Below, one piece after another: positions 16,904-25,752 of a stretch of DNA of 37,466 nt. A program made the translations under genes and the position numbers. Source of the DNA: Deltaproteobacteria bacterium (GTDB lineage: Bacteria; Desulfobacterota; Desulfobaccia; Desulfobaccales; Desulfobaccaceae); the NCBI GenBank assembly GCA_016874895.1, contig VGSX01000002.1, positions 1 through 37,466 of the forward strand. Direction: 5' to 3'. The notes beneath the pieces were generated by a model. It was not told the origin of the DNA. It did not search any database and saw only the letters and a program-made list of their open reading frames with translations. Position 1 is the stretch's first letter. Each line of letters opens with the position of its first letter.

Positions 16904-18079
16904 ATGCGGCTGGGGATAATATTCCCGGGGCTTCCCCTGGGATACGACGACGCGGGCTACGCCACCCGCGCCTCCATCTTCCTCTGGCTGGAGCACCTGA
17001 CCCGGCATTTTGCAGTGGAGATGGTGTGCCCGGTGGTAGAGAGAAAGATCCAGGGGCACCGGCTGGGCGGGGATATCCGCATCTTTCCCGTCCCCGCCTG
17101 GGATAGCGGCCTGGAACTATACAGCCGCCAATTTCCCCGAGTGGCCGCGGCCATCTGGCGGCATTTCCAGGCCCGGGCCGGGGCCTGGGACGCGGTGCTG
17201 ATAATCGATCCCGACCCGCTGAGCCAGGTCGCCTTTGCCGCCGCTTGTTATTACGGCGTCCCCCGGATACTTTACCTGCGATGCAACGACTCCGAGGAAA
17301 TCCTCGCCCGGAACCAGCAAGGGTGGAGGCGGCTAGTGGCCGTGGCCTGGTGCGGGTGGCTGGAGGCGGCGGTGCCTCTAATGCTCAAGAGCTCCCCGGG
17401 AATCGTCACCGGCGGGGAATTGTACCGCAAGTACCGGCCCATCCAGCCGCGGCTGCTGAATTTTTATTCCCCTTCCATTACCTCCCAGCTTCTACGCCAG
17501 GCGAACAGTAAGGCGCCTCGGGTAAAGGGCGGCCTTCTCAGACTTCTTATGGTGGGGAATCTCGTGGCGGTGAAAGGCTTCGATCTGGCCATCCAGGCCG
17601 TGAAAATCCTGAGGGACCGGGGGATTCAAGCCACTCTGGAGATAGTGGGAGAAGGACCGGAAAGAGACCGCCTTCAGCAGTTGGCCCAGGCCCTAAAGGT
17701 GGACGGCATGGTAACCTTCCACGGCTTCAAGGCCTTTGGGGAGGACCTCTTCGCCCTGTACCGGCAGGCCGACCTGTTCCTATTGTCTTCCTTCAGCGAA
17801 GGGACTCCCAAGGTGGTGCCGGAAGCCTTTGCCTTCGGCTTGCCGGTGGTGGCCTCCCGGGTGGGGGGCATCCTGGATATGGTTCAGGATGGGGTCAACG
17901 GCTTGCTCATTGAACCCGGCAGCGCCAAGGAGCTCGCAGCCGCGATTGAGAAGCCGGCCCGGTCCCCGGAATTATTGCAAAGACTCAGCGAGGGCGCCGC
18001 GGCCGCCGCCCCCCGGTTCGTCCTGGAAAACCAGGTGGACCGGTTGGCCGAAGCTATCCGCGCCTGGGCCCGGCCATGA
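16904..18079 (+). CDS. GT4-family glycosyltransferase
   Basis: This 391-residue GT-B retaining glycosyltransferase has an N-terminal Rossmann-like half, IIFPGLPLGYDDAGYATR. The C-terminal half contains LLMVGNLVAVKGFDLAIQAV, EIVGEGPERDRL, and the nucleotide-sugar-binding FSEGTPKVVPEAFAFGLPVV with the E-x7-E motif, then VGGILDMVQDGVNGLLI. It should transfer one sugar of the repeat unit on the cytoplasmic face; donor and acceptor are unknown. The frame is open from 16799, but ATG 16904, preceded by AAGGGA and 15 nt after the upstream stop, fits the family's N-terminus. It ends in an ATGA overlap with the deacetylase gene. Confidence 0.88.
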   Translation: MRLGIIFPGLPLGYDDAGYATRASIFLWLEHLTRHFAVEMVCPVVERKIQGHRLGGDIRIFPVPAWDSGLELYSRQFPRVAAAIWRHFQARAGAWDAVLIIDPDPLSQVAFAAACYYGVPRILYLRCNDSEEILARNQQGWRRLVAVAWCGWLEAAVPLMLKSSPGIVTGGELYRKYRPIQPRLLNFYSPSITSQLLRQANSKAPRVKGGLLRLLMVGNLVAVKGFDLAIQAVKILRDRGIQATLEIVGEGPERDRLQQLAQALKVDGMVTFHGFKAFGEDLFALYRQADLFLLSSFSEGTPKVVPEAFAFGLPVVASRVGGILDMVQDGVNGLLIEPGSAKELAAAIEKPARSPELLQRLSEGAAAAAPRFVLENQVDRLAEAIRAWARP

Positions 18080-18834
18080 TCATCCTTGCCTACCACAGCA
18101 TCGCCCCCCACGGCGAACTGCCTCTGTCGGTAAAGGTGGAGGAATTTGCCCGGCAGATGCAATACTTTCATGAACAAGGCTGCCAGGGTTGTTCCCTGGA
18201 GGAAGCCCTGGCCAGTGAGGACCGGGGCAATGGAGAACGCCGCGTGGTCCTGACCTTCGACGACGGTTACGGGGACAACTATGCCAATGCCTTCCCCGTC
18301 CTGGCCCGCCTTGGCTTTACCGCCACCATTTTTGTGGCGGTCTCCTTTGTGGGTTCCCGCCGGACCTTCCCCTGGCATAGCCGCACGAGCCCGCGGCCCC
18401 TGGATTGGGGAGAAATCGCCGAAATGGCCCAGCAGGGGATAGTCTTCGGCTCCCACACCTTGAGCCATCCGGACCTCACTCAGATTCCGGTCGAGGACGC
18501 CTGGCGGGAAATCGCCCAATCCAAGGACATCCTGGAGCAGCGCCTGGGGTTGGAGGTGACGTCCTTCTCCTACCCCAAGGGAAAACTTAGCCGGGAAATC
18601 CAGGAAATGGTGCAAGCTGCAGGCTATAAACAGGCAGTGGCCCTCCGCCCCCCCCAGGGTGCGGCTCCGGGAAGGTTTGCCCTACCCCGGTTGGAAGTCA
18701 GCGCCAGGGATTCCTCTCCCGTGTTCCGCTTCAAAGTGTCGCGCCTGTACCAGAAACTGACTGACTGGGGTCTGGACGGTTATCTGAATAGAAACTGGTT
18801 TTACTCTTTGAAGAAAAAATTTTCTACCCGGTAG
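18076..18834 (+). CDS. NodB-type polysaccharide deacetylase
   Basis: This 252-residue carbohydrate esterase 4 protein has the metal/catalytic motif VVLTFDDGY (motif 1), SHTLSHP (motif 2, the H-x3-H pair), and FSYPKG (motif 3 region). It begins ILAYHSIAP as in related deacetylases of exopolysaccharide clusters. It lacks a signal peptide, so it would act in the cytoplasm, perhaps N-deacetylating a sugar on the lipid-linked unit. It overlaps the upstream GT4 by ATGA (18076-18079), suggesting the two act together. A second, distinct member is at 35806. Confidence 0.87.
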   Translation: MIILAYHSIAPHGELPLSVKVEEFARQMQYFHEQGCQGCSLEEALASEDRGNGERRVVLTFDDGYGDNYANAFPVLARLGFTATIFVAVSFVGSRRTFPWHSRTSPRPLDWGEIAEMAQQGIVFGSHTLSHPDLTQIPVEDAWREIAQSKDILEQRLGLEVTSFSYPKGKLSREIQEMVQAAGYKQAVALRPPQGAAPGRFALPRLEVSARDSSPVFRFKVSRLYQKLTDWGLDGYLNRNWFYSLKKKFSTR

Positions 18835-18843
18835 AGACTTAAC

Positions 18844-20037
18844 GTGCGACTCGCGGTCATCACTGATCAGCCATTCTGGTTTGATGGCACCAGGTACACC
18901 ACCAACGCCACGTTCATCAACTTTGTGCTTTCTTTCAAAGCCTGCGTGGACAAGATGATGCTAATCGCCCCCCTGTCCATTACCAAAGAGTGCCGGGGGA
19001 ACTTTGTGGTGGGGCTGGAGGACGAACGGGTGGAACTGGTGCCCATGCCGTTCTTTAAAAATTCCACCGAGATGTATTACCGGTTTCATGCGCTGGCTGG
19101 GCCCATATGGCGTTTATTCAAAAGCAACCTAAAAAATTGGGACCTGGCCTGGATTGTGGGGATGCACCTCCCCCAGTTGATGTTTTATCGGATGGCCAAT
19201 AACGGCTCCCGGAAACTCTTTTTCTATATTCGGAGTAATATCGCCAAGGAAACCGAAAGCCAGGGCTACCGCGGGATAAAAGGCGTTTGCGCCCGGATGC
19301 TCTCCGGGTTCCTGGCATCCCAACTGTTGCGGGCCAGTCAATCCACTCCCTTTTTCGTGGTGGGGGACGAGTTGTTTGAGATGTACTCCGGCCCGAGCAA
19401 GCGGGTTTACAAGGTTTACCCCACCCTCGTGTACGAAAAGGATATCGTGACGGGCGTGCGGCCTCGCGGTCCGGGACCCACGGTGCTCCTGTGCGTGGGC
19501 CGGCTGACGCCGGAAAAGAATCTGGAGGTTCTGGTGGAGGCGATGGACCTCCTGCGGCGGCAGGGCGATGGCGACTTCGTCTGCTGGCTGGCAGGGAGTG
19601 GGAAGGAAGCAGCCCCCCTGCGCGCATTAATAAGTCAAAAGGGGCTGGATGCCTATTTCGATTTCAAGGGTTATGTGCCCCATGGTCCGGACTTGTTTGC
19701 TCTTTACGATGCCGCCCACATTTATGTCAGTCCCTCCCGGACCGAGGGCCTTCCCAAGACTTTTTACGAGGCCATGGCCCGGGGCTTGCCCATAATCTCC
19801 ACCCGGGTGGGAGGCATCCCGGAAATCGTCGCGGATGGTGAAAACGGCTTGTTAGTCCCTCCGGGAGACCCTCAATCCCTGGCTGCGGCCATAAAAAGAT
19901 TGACTTCGGATTCGGGATTAAGAGAATCCTTAAGCTGGGGCAGTATTAATAAAGTCCGGGATTTTACCCTGGAGAAGCAACGGGACCGGATGTTCCACAT
20001 TCTGAAAGATGAGATCCTGGGGAGAGGGAGAGTTTGA
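18844..20037 (+). CDS. GT4-family glycosyltransferase
   Basis: This 397-residue GT-B glycosyltransferase has a C-terminal donor-binding half: LLCVGRLTPEKNLEVLVEAM, WLAGSGKEAAPLR, FKGYVPHGPDLFALY, and SRTEGLPKTFYEAMARGLP containing the E-x7-E pair, then VGGIPEIVADGENGLLVPPG. The start is GTG 18844, 9 nt after the deacetylase stop, with no strong ribosome-binding site, consistent with coupling. It is distinct from the GT4 at 16904. The sugar is unknown; either GT4 could be the transferase for the unusual sugars predicted downstream. Confidence 0.87.
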   Translation: MRLAVITDQPFWFDGTRYTTNATFINFVLSFKACVDKMMLIAPLSITKECRGNFVVGLEDERVELVPMPFFKNSTEMYYRFHALAGPIWRLFKSNLKNWDLAWIVGMHLPQLMFYRMANNGSRKLFFYIRSNIAKETESQGYRGIKGVCARMLSGFLASQLLRASQSTPFFVVGDELFEMYSGPSKRVYKVYPTLVYEKDIVTGVRPRGPGPTVLLCVGRLTPEKNLEVLVEAMDLLRRQGDGDFVCWLAGSGKEAAPLRALISQKGLDAYFDFKGYVPHGPDLFALYDAAHIYVSPSRTEGLPKTFYEAMARGLPIISTRVGGIPEIVADGENGLLVPPGDPQSLAAAIKRLTSDSGLRESLSWGSINKVRDFTLEKQRDRMFHILKDEILGRGRV

Positions 20038-20123
20038 TGTCTCTTATTGCACTGGGGCACCAACAGTTCATGTCATCTCGTGCCCTCTCTTTTTGATCAG
20101 GGGCCATACCGCCGGAACTAGGC

Positions 20124-20825
20124 ATGGAAAGACCAGCAAAGCGTGAGATTGAACGAATAAGGGAAGTCTATGGAAAGCGCACCGGCATTTCGCCGCGTTA
20201 TTCTCTTTTCAATAGCGGAGAGTTGTATGCTTATCAGCAGAGAGAACGCGGGATTATCCAGGCGTTAAAAGATTCGGCCTTCGAGAGTTTATCGGGAAAA
20301 AGAATATTGGATCTGGGATGCGGCAATGGAAATATCCTTCGGGACTTCCTCAGGTATGGGGCCTCTCCCCGGAATCTTTTCGGCATCGACTTGCTTGAGG
20401 ACCGGCTCACCACCGCCAAAAGGATTTGCCCCAATATTTCCTTTATTTTGGGAAGTGGTGAAGCCTTACCCCATGTAGACCGCACCTTTGACTTGATTAT
20501 TTGCTTTACGGTATTCTCTTCGATTTTAGATGATGAGATTCAAAAAAACCTGGCCGAAGAGGTGTTGCGGGTTTTGAAGGAAGGCGGGGCTATTTTATGG
20601 CTTGATTTTTTTATCAGTCACCCTCTGAATCCGGATACCCGGGGAGTGAGCAAAAGGAGAATCAGGGCCCTGTTCCCTAACTGCCAGCTTAACTTGACTC
20701 GGTCCATCTTGGCTCCCATTATCTACCGGAGGTTGGTTCCTTATTCCTGGCTGGCGGCGCTCTTTCTGGAAAAATTGAAAATCTTCAACACCTACTATTT
20801 GGGATTGATCACAAAACCGAAATGA
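20124..20825 (+). CDS. Class I SAM-dependent methyltransferase
   Basis: This 233-residue protein has motif I RILDLGCGNGNILRDF, then LFGIDLLEDRLTTAK, ILGSGEALPHVDRTFDLII and VLRVLKEGGAILWLDF, as in class I methyltransferases. The C-terminal YLGLITKP is a typical final strand. It lies just before the first SQD1-like gene, separated from it by 124 bp. Acceptor unknown. Confidence 0.83.
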   Translation: MERPAKREIERIREVYGKRTGISPRYSLFNSGELYAYQQRERGIIQALKDSAFESLSGKRILDLGCGNGNILRDFLRYGASPRNLFGIDLLEDRLTTAKRICPNISFILGSGEALPHVDRTFDLIICFTVFSSILDDEIQKNLAEEVLRVLKEGGAILWLDFFISHPLNPDTRGVSKRRIRALFPNCQLNLTRSILAPIIYRRLVPYSWLAALFLEKLKIFNTYYLGLITKPK

Positions 20826-20949
20826 AGTCGTCGGCCAGGGCTGAAGCAAAGCAGACAGGCAACTCACCCAGTGACATGGTAATAATCTTAATAACCGGAG
20901 GCTGTGGTTCCGGTAAAGGCAGGGAAACTGCAAATAGGAGAACCTAATA

Positions 20950-22158
20950 ATGAATAAAAAGATAGCAATTCTGGGAGGGGACGGTTTTTGCGGCTGGCCT
21001 ACAAGCCTAGGATTATCCCTTGCGGGTTACGATGTCACCATTGTGGACAATCTGGTGCGGAGAAAAATCGACGTGGATTTGGAATGCGAATCACTGACCC
21101 CCATCCAATCCATAAGCACCCGCCTGGCATTGTGGAAGCAATTGACTGGCACAACCATAAACTTTTTTAACTTCGACGTGGCCCGGAATTACCACCGGTT
21201 GTTGACTCTTTTAAAAGAACTGCAGCCGGCGGCGGTGGTGCATTTTGCCGAGCAACGGTCGGCGCCTTATTCAATGAAAGCGTCATATTACAAAAGATAT
21301 ACTGTTGATAATAATATCAATGCCACCCATAATCTGCTTTGCGCCATAGTGGAATCCAAGACCGATATCCACGTGGTGCATTTGGGAACGATGGGAGTAT
21401 ATGGTTATGGAACAGTAGGGATGCAGATTCCCGAGGGTTACTTAAAGGTGAAAGTCCATGTGGACGGGGAAGAAAAAGAAATGGAGATTATTTATCCTCC
21501 CAACCCCGGGAGCGTCTATCATATGACCAAGACCCAAGATGCGCTCATGTTTTTGTACTACAACAAAAACAATGGCATACGGATCACCGACTTACACCAA
21601 GGGGTGGTCTGGGGTACCAATACTCCTGAGACTTCAATGCACGAGGGACTGATAAACAGGTTTGATTATGATGGAGATTATGGGACAGTGTTGAACCGGT
21701 TTCTCATGCAAGCCGCCATCGACCATCCCCTTACGGTCCATGGTACGGGCGGACAAACGCGGGCTTTTATCCATATCAGGGATACGGTTAATTGCATCAA
21801 GCTGGCCATTGAAAACCCCCCGCAGCCGGGGACTCCGGTGGATATCTTCAATCAAGCCACCGAATGCCATACCATCCGTGATTTGGCTAAGAAAGTAGCC
21901 ACGATAACCGGAGCTGAAATAAGGTACTATAGAAATCCTCGAAAGGAGAGTGCCGAAAATAGCCTCAGTGTGTGCAACGAGAAATTCCTCCGACTGGGAT
22001 TGAACCCCATTACCTTGAGTGAAGGGTTGATGACGGAAGTGCTGGAAATAAGCAAAAAATACCAGGACAGGTGCGACAAGTCGAAGATTATCTGTACTTC
22101 CACTTGGCTGGATGACATCATGCCGGATTGGGAAGGTTCACCGGAGCCCGTTGTTTAA
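20950..22158 (+). CDS. SQD1-like NAD-dependent synthase, divergent paralogue A
   Basis: This 402-residue extended SDR resembles SQD1/SqdB, which makes UDP-sulfoquinovose from UDP-glucose and sulfite. It starts ILGGDGFCGWPTSLGLSLAG with IVDNLVRRK and SLTPIQSI as in SQD1, and has FAEQRSAPYSM, GTMGVYG (Thr147, Met148), YHMTK (Tyr190, Lys194) and FGTVLNRF-type DYGTVLNRFLMQAA. It differs in the insert after GTMGVYG and in its C-terminal third, where the NPR-x-E region reads NPRKESAENS. It may therefore be a UDP-sulfoquinovose synthase or an enzyme of changed specificity. AGGAG lies just upstream of the ATG. A closer SQD1 homologue is at 24601. Confidence 0.75.
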   Translation: MNKKIAILGGDGFCGWPTSLGLSLAGYDVTIVDNLVRRKIDVDLECESLTPIQSISTRLALWKQLTGTTINFFNFDVARNYHRLLTLLKELQPAAVVHFAEQRSAPYSMKASYYKRYTVDNNINATHNLLCAIVESKTDIHVVHLGTMGVYGYGTVGMQIPEGYLKVKVHVDGEEKEMEIIYPPNPGSVYHMTKTQDALMFLYYNKNNGIRITDLHQGVVWGTNTPETSMHEGLINRFDYDGDYGTVLNRFLMQAAIDHPLTVHGTGGQTRAFIHIRDTVNCIKLAIENPPQPGTPVDIFNQATECHTIRDLAKKVATITGAEIRYYRNPRKESAENSLSVCNEKFLRLGLNPITLSEGLMTEVLEISKKYQDRCDKSKIICTSTWLDDIMPDWEGSPEPVV

Positions 22159-22182
22159 ACATTGGAACATGGTTATTGAAAT

Positions 22183-23313
22183 ATGCGTTATCTCTTCTGG
22201 CTGCAGGTTCTTATCGTGGTGCATGTATGGGTAGGGTATATAATATTATTAAAAATATTATCAATTTTCTTAAAGAGAGAAGTTAACCTGGAGGGGCCCC
22301 TGCCGGGGGTTACGGTCCTGCTCACTGTCCATAATGAGGAGAAACTGGTTGAATCCCGAATTAAAAATCTGTTGGACTCCCAATACCCCCGGGAGTTGCT
22401 GGAGATCCTGGTGGCCTCCGATGGCTCTACGGATGCCACTGATCACCTGGTCAGCTCCCTGTCCCTGACCGACCACCGCATCAAACTGTTCGCCACCCAA
22501 GGGGGAGGGAAAAGTTTTACCCAGAACCAGGCCATCCCACGGGCCCATAATGAAATCGTCCTCTTGACGGACGGCAGCACCACCTTTGAACCCCATGCCA
22601 TTAAAGGTCTGGTAAGGCATTTTAACGATGAAAGCGTGGGCTGCGTAACGGGAAGATGTCTCTTGAGGGAAAAAGACAATAGTATATCTGCCTCCCACTC
22701 AATTTATTGGAAAGCGGAGATGCTCATCAGAAGGCTGGAAAGCAGCATAGGCACGTTACATACTGCTTCGGGGCAGTTCATGGCTTTTAGAAAATCCTTA
22801 TTCAGACCTTTCAGTTGCAAATATGGCGATGACTGTATAATTCCATTGGATATTTTACTGCAATATTTTAGGGTCGTGCACGAGGACAAGTTATTAGCCT
22901 ATGAGGAATTTCCCTCGACAATAAAAGGAGAATTGAAAGCCCGAACCAGGATGACTCTTCGAAATCTGACCTGCACCCTTAGTAAATACCCATTACTTAA
23001 CCCCATAAAATATCCCTTGATTTCTTTGTCAATTTTCTCCCATAAATTATTGCGTTGGTTGACGCCTTTTTTTCTGTTAGCCATCTTTATTTCAAACTTA
23101 TTATTGGTGGGGGAGAGTTCAATTTACCCCCTGACTTTATGGGCCCAATTAATTTTTTACGCCCTGGGCCTCATTGGCCTTATCGGGGAACAAAGGGGCC
23201 ACCGCCTCCCCCTGGCGTCATTGGTATTCAGTTTCTTATTGGCCAATCTGGGATTTTTCTTAGGAGTAATTAACGCAATTATTGGTAAGGAAATAACTTC
23301 TTACGAGACATGA
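22183..23313 (+). CDS. Membrane GT2-family glycosyltransferase
   Basis: This 376-residue protein has one N-terminal TM helix (about 4-28), a GT-A domain, and two to three C-terminal TM helices (about 285-365). GT2 motifs: VTVLLTVHNEE, VASDGSTDATDH, VLLTDGSTTFE (the DxD-like metal site), and KYGDDCIIPLDIL with the acceptor-side acids; RTRMTLRNL replaces the QxxRW of processive synthases, so it is probably non-processive. It lies between the two SQD1-like genes and is a good candidate for adding their product. It overlaps the next small gene by ATGA. The 3' half is AT-rich. Confidence 0.85.
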   Translation: MRYLFWLQVLIVVHVWVGYIILLKILSIFLKREVNLEGPLPGVTVLLTVHNEEKLVESRIKNLLDSQYPRELLEILVASDGSTDATDHLVSSLSLTDHRIKLFATQGGGKSFTQNQAIPRAHNEIVLLTDGSTTFEPHAIKGLVRHFNDESVGCVTGRCLLREKDNSISASHSIYWKAEMLIRRLESSIGTLHTASGQFMAFRKSLFRPFSCKYGDDCIIPLDILLQYFRVVHEDKLLAYEEFPSTIKGELKARTRMTLRNLTCTLSKYPLLNPIKYPLISLSIFSHKLLRWLTPFFLLAIFISNLLLVGESSIYPLTLWAQLIFYALGLIGLIGEQRGHRLPLASLVFSFLLANLGFFLGVINAIIGKEITSYET

Positions 23314-23546
23314 AGGGGGCGATTTTATTGCAAAAAGAATATCCGATTGATCCTGGCGAAACCCTCCATTCATTAATCGCCAAATCAAAAGATCTGGGCG
23401 CCCAACTCATCATCGAAGTGGTGGACCAGTTTAAGCAAGGAACGGTGCAACCCAAGGAAAATGATCCTCAAAAGGGCGCCTACTACGGTTTTCCCGACCG
23501 ACTGGCGGTTAAACAATTCTTGGCCAAGGGTTTGAAATTCCGATAA
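23310..23546 (+). pseudogene. Truncated formyltransferase (C-terminal fragment)
   Basis: The 78-residue product begins GAILLQKEYPIDPGETL and ends YYGFPDRLAVKQFLAKG. This corresponds to the C-terminal part of methionyl-tRNA/sugar formyltransferase-like proteins (the segment after the usual DTG, followed by the Y-FP tail). The whole catalytic core with its Asn-His-Asp site is missing, and nothing upstream encodes it because the GT2 gene occupies that space. The ATGA overlap with the GT2 gives it a usable start, so it may still be translated. I infer a deletion relic of a sugar N-formyltransferase. Confidence 0.6.
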
Positions 23547-23620
23547 ATTCGGAAAGGCTGGTCAGTAAAGGTTTAAACTGAAGGGAGGCGTCTCCGATTA
23601 CCGCGACGAAAGAGAAACCT

Positions 23621-24583
23621 ATGATACTTATTACCGGAGGAGCCGGTTTCATCGGTGCTAATCTCGTTCGGTCCCTAACTTCCTCGGGGTGTAGGCTAAA
23701 GGTGCTGGACAACTTGAGCGCCGGCAGGGCCGAGGATCTGGCCGGATTGCCGGTGGAGTTTCTGCAGGGAGACATCCGCCACCGCACGGACGTGGCCGCG
23801 GCCATGGCCGGGGTGGAGGCGGTGGTGCATCTGGCCGCCGACACCGGGGTGGTGGATTCGGTGGCCAACCCCGAATTCAACCTGGAGGTTAACGTCAGAG
23901 GGACTTTCAACCTCCTCCAGGAGGCGGTGGCCTGCCAGGTGGAGCGTTTCGTATTCGCCTCCACCGGGGGAGCCATTATGGGGGAAGTCACCCCTCCGGT
24001 GCATGAGGACATGGTGCCACGCCCCATCTCGCCTTACGGCGCCAGCAAGTTGGCCGCCGAGGGTTACTGCTCGGCCTTTTGGGGAAGCTACGGCCTCAAG
24101 ACCATATCCCTGAGATTCTCCAACGTGTACGGGCCGTTTTCTTACCACAAAGGCAGCGTTATCGCCAAACTCTTCCGTCAGGTCATGGTGGGCGAGCCTA
24201 TCACCATTTTTGGGGATGGGGAGCAGACCCGGGATTTTGTCTTTGTGGCCGACCTATGTGAGGCCATCCGCGCCGCCCTGGAGGCAGACTTGCCCTTTGG
24301 CCAGGCTCTCCAGTTGGGCACCGGCCGGGAAACCAGCATCAACCAGTTGGTGGCAATGATGCGGCAGGTGGTGCAGGAGGCGTCCTTCCCCCCGGTGAAG
24401 CATGTCCCGCCCCGGGCCGGGGAAGTATCGCGCAATTTCGTTAAAATCGATAAGGCAAAAAAGTTTTTGGGGTTCGACCCCAAAACCGGGTTGCTCGAGG
24501 GTTTGCAGCTTACCTGGCAGTGGTTCCGGCAACAGCCACTAGCCGCCGGAGCGATTGATCCAGCCAATTTTCCCAACCCTTAG
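23621..24583 (+). CDS. NAD-dependent epimerase/dehydratase (GalE-like)
   Basis: This 320-residue extended SDR enzyme has LITGGAGFIGANLVR (NAD-binding GxxGxxG), VVHLAADTGVVDSV, FASTGGAI and the catalytic YGASK, then RFSNVYGPF and FGDGEQTRDFVFVADL. This is the UDP-glucose 4-epimerase/NDP-sugar epimerase group; the exact sugar cannot be assigned. It supplies a nucleotide sugar to the cluster. It ends 17 bp before the second SQD1-like gene and is probably co-transcribed with it. Confidence 0.85.
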   Translation: MILITGGAGFIGANLVRSLTSSGCRLKVLDNLSAGRAEDLAGLPVEFLQGDIRHRTDVAAAMAGVEAVVHLAADTGVVDSVANPEFNLEVNVRGTFNLLQEAVACQVERFVFASTGGAIMGEVTPPVHEDMVPRPISPYGASKLAAEGYCSAFWGSYGLKTISLRFSNVYGPFSYHKGSVIAKLFRQVMVGEPITIFGDGEQTRDFVFVADLCEAIRAALEADLPFGQALQLGTGRETSINQLVAMMRQVVQEASFPPVKHVPPRAGEVSRNFVKIDKAKKFLGFDPKTGLLEGLQLTWQWFRQQPLAAGAIDPANFPNP

Positions 24584-24600
24584 CAAGGGATTAATAATCC

Positions 24601-25752
24601 ATGAAAGTTCTCATCCTGGGCGCCGACGGCTATCTTGGATGGCCCACCTGCATGTACTTCTCCCGGCGGGGACATGAAGTCATGGGGGTTGATAACTACT
24701 TCCGGCGGGGAGCCGCCGTGGAGCTGGACTGCGAGCCCCTGTTTCCCACGCCCAACTTGATCCGGAGGGCGGAGATCTGGGAAAAGTTAAGCCGGCGGAC
24801 CATCGAGGTGCGCATCGGCGATGCCACCGACTATGGTTTCCTTAACCGGGCCTTTGAGGATTTCAGGCCCGAGGTGGTGGTGCACTATGCGGAACAGCCC
24901 TCCGCGCCCTACTCCATGGTCAACCGGGACAAAGCCGCCCTGACCCTCACCAACAATCTCCTGAGCACCCTTAACATCATCCACGCGGTGCATGAGTCCA
25001 GCCCTGATTGTCATATCATCAAGCTGGGCACCATGGGGGAATACGGCACCCCCAATATCGACATCGAAGAAGGTTGGTTGGAAATCGAGCACAAGGGCCG
25101 CAAAGACAAATTCCTGTTCCCCCGCCAGGCCAGCTCCCTTTATCACACCACGAAAATCCAGGATACTGACCTGCTGTGGTTTTACGTCAGAACGTGGGGA
25201 ATCAGCGTCACCGATTTGATGCAGGGGCCGGTTTACGGCTTGTCAACGGAGGAAGCCAATCTCGATGAAAGTTTGATGCCCAATTTTAACTATGATGAGA
25301 TCTTCGGGACCGTGCTGAACCGGTTCATCGTCCAGGCGGTGGCTGGGCATCCCCTCACCATTTACGGCCGCGGCGGCCAAATCCGGGGCTACATCAACCT
25401 CAAGGATACCCTGCAGTGCGTTTACCTGTCGGCCCTTAATCCGGCCCGCCGGGGTGAGCTGAGAATCTTCAACCAGGTGACCGAGACCTTCTCCGTCAAT
25501 GAACTGGCCGAAAAGGTGACGCGGGTGGGGGAGAAGCTGGGATACTCCGTCAGGTCGAACTACCTGCCCAACCCCCGTATTGAAAAAGAGGAACATTATT
25601 ATAATCCCACCTACACCGGCTTGCTGGAGCTGGGTCTGGAACCCCATTATTTAACGCATGAGACTCTGTCCGAGATGTTCCAGGTAGTGGAGAAGTATAA
25701 GGACAATATCAATATGTCGGCGATTTATCGCGGAGTGAAATGGCATAAGTAA
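24601..25752 (+). CDS. sqdB: UDP-sulfoquinovose synthase (SQD1/SqdB-like), paralogue B
   Basis: This 383-residue protein matches SQD1 along its length. It has ILGADGYLGWPT, VDNYFRRG, HYAEQPSAPYSM, LGTMGEYGTPNIDIEEGW (Thr144, Met145), SSLYHTTK (Tyr181, Lys185), MQGPVYG, FGTVLNRFIVQA, GHPLTIYGRGGQIRGYI, VTETFSVNELAEKV and PNPRIEKEEHYYN. The catalytic Thr/Tyr/Lys sit at almost the same numbers as in plant SQD1. The known reaction is UDP-glucose plus sulfite to UDP-sulfoquinovose. Here, in a polysaccharide cluster and away from lipid genes, the product would more likely enter a glycan, as Agl3 does for archaeal N-glycans. No SqdX-type lipid transferase is evident. Confidence 0.85.
   Translation: MKVLILGADGYLGWPTCMYFSRRGHEVMGVDNYFRRGAAVELDCEPLFPTPNLIRRAEIWEKLSRRTIEVRIGDATDYGFLNRAFEDFRPEVVVHYAEQPSAPYSMVNRDKAALTLTNNLLSTLNIIHAVHESSPDCHIIKLGTMGEYGTPNIDIEEGWLEIEHKGRKDKFLFPRQASSLYHTTKIQDTDLLWFYVRTWGISVTDLMQGPVYGLSTEEANLDESLMPNFNYDEIFGTVLNRFIVQAVAGHPLTIYGRGGQIRGYINLKDTLQCVYLSALNPARRGELRIFNQVTETFSVNELAEKVTRVGEKLGYSVRSNYLPNPRIEKEEHYYNPTYTGLLELGLEPHYLTHETLSEMFQVVEKYKDNINMSAIYRGVKWHK

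Noticed and set aside
20894-20914. Hairpin ACCGGA/TCCGGT before the first SQD1-like gene
   Set aside because: The 6-bp stem has a 9-nt loop and no following T-run, so it is not a terminator, and nothing else supports a function.
11438-20936. Shared 12-mer GAAACTGCAAAT near 11440 and 20925, and a similar GGAAAGAC context at 11417 and 20124
   Set aside because: Exact 12-mers are expected to recur by chance tens of times in a window this size; no longer alignment holds between the sites.
20874-20949. P-loop-like reading (GGCGSGKG) in the gap before 20950
   Set aside because: It is a very short frame with no supporting context; the match to a nucleotide-binding loop is probably chance.
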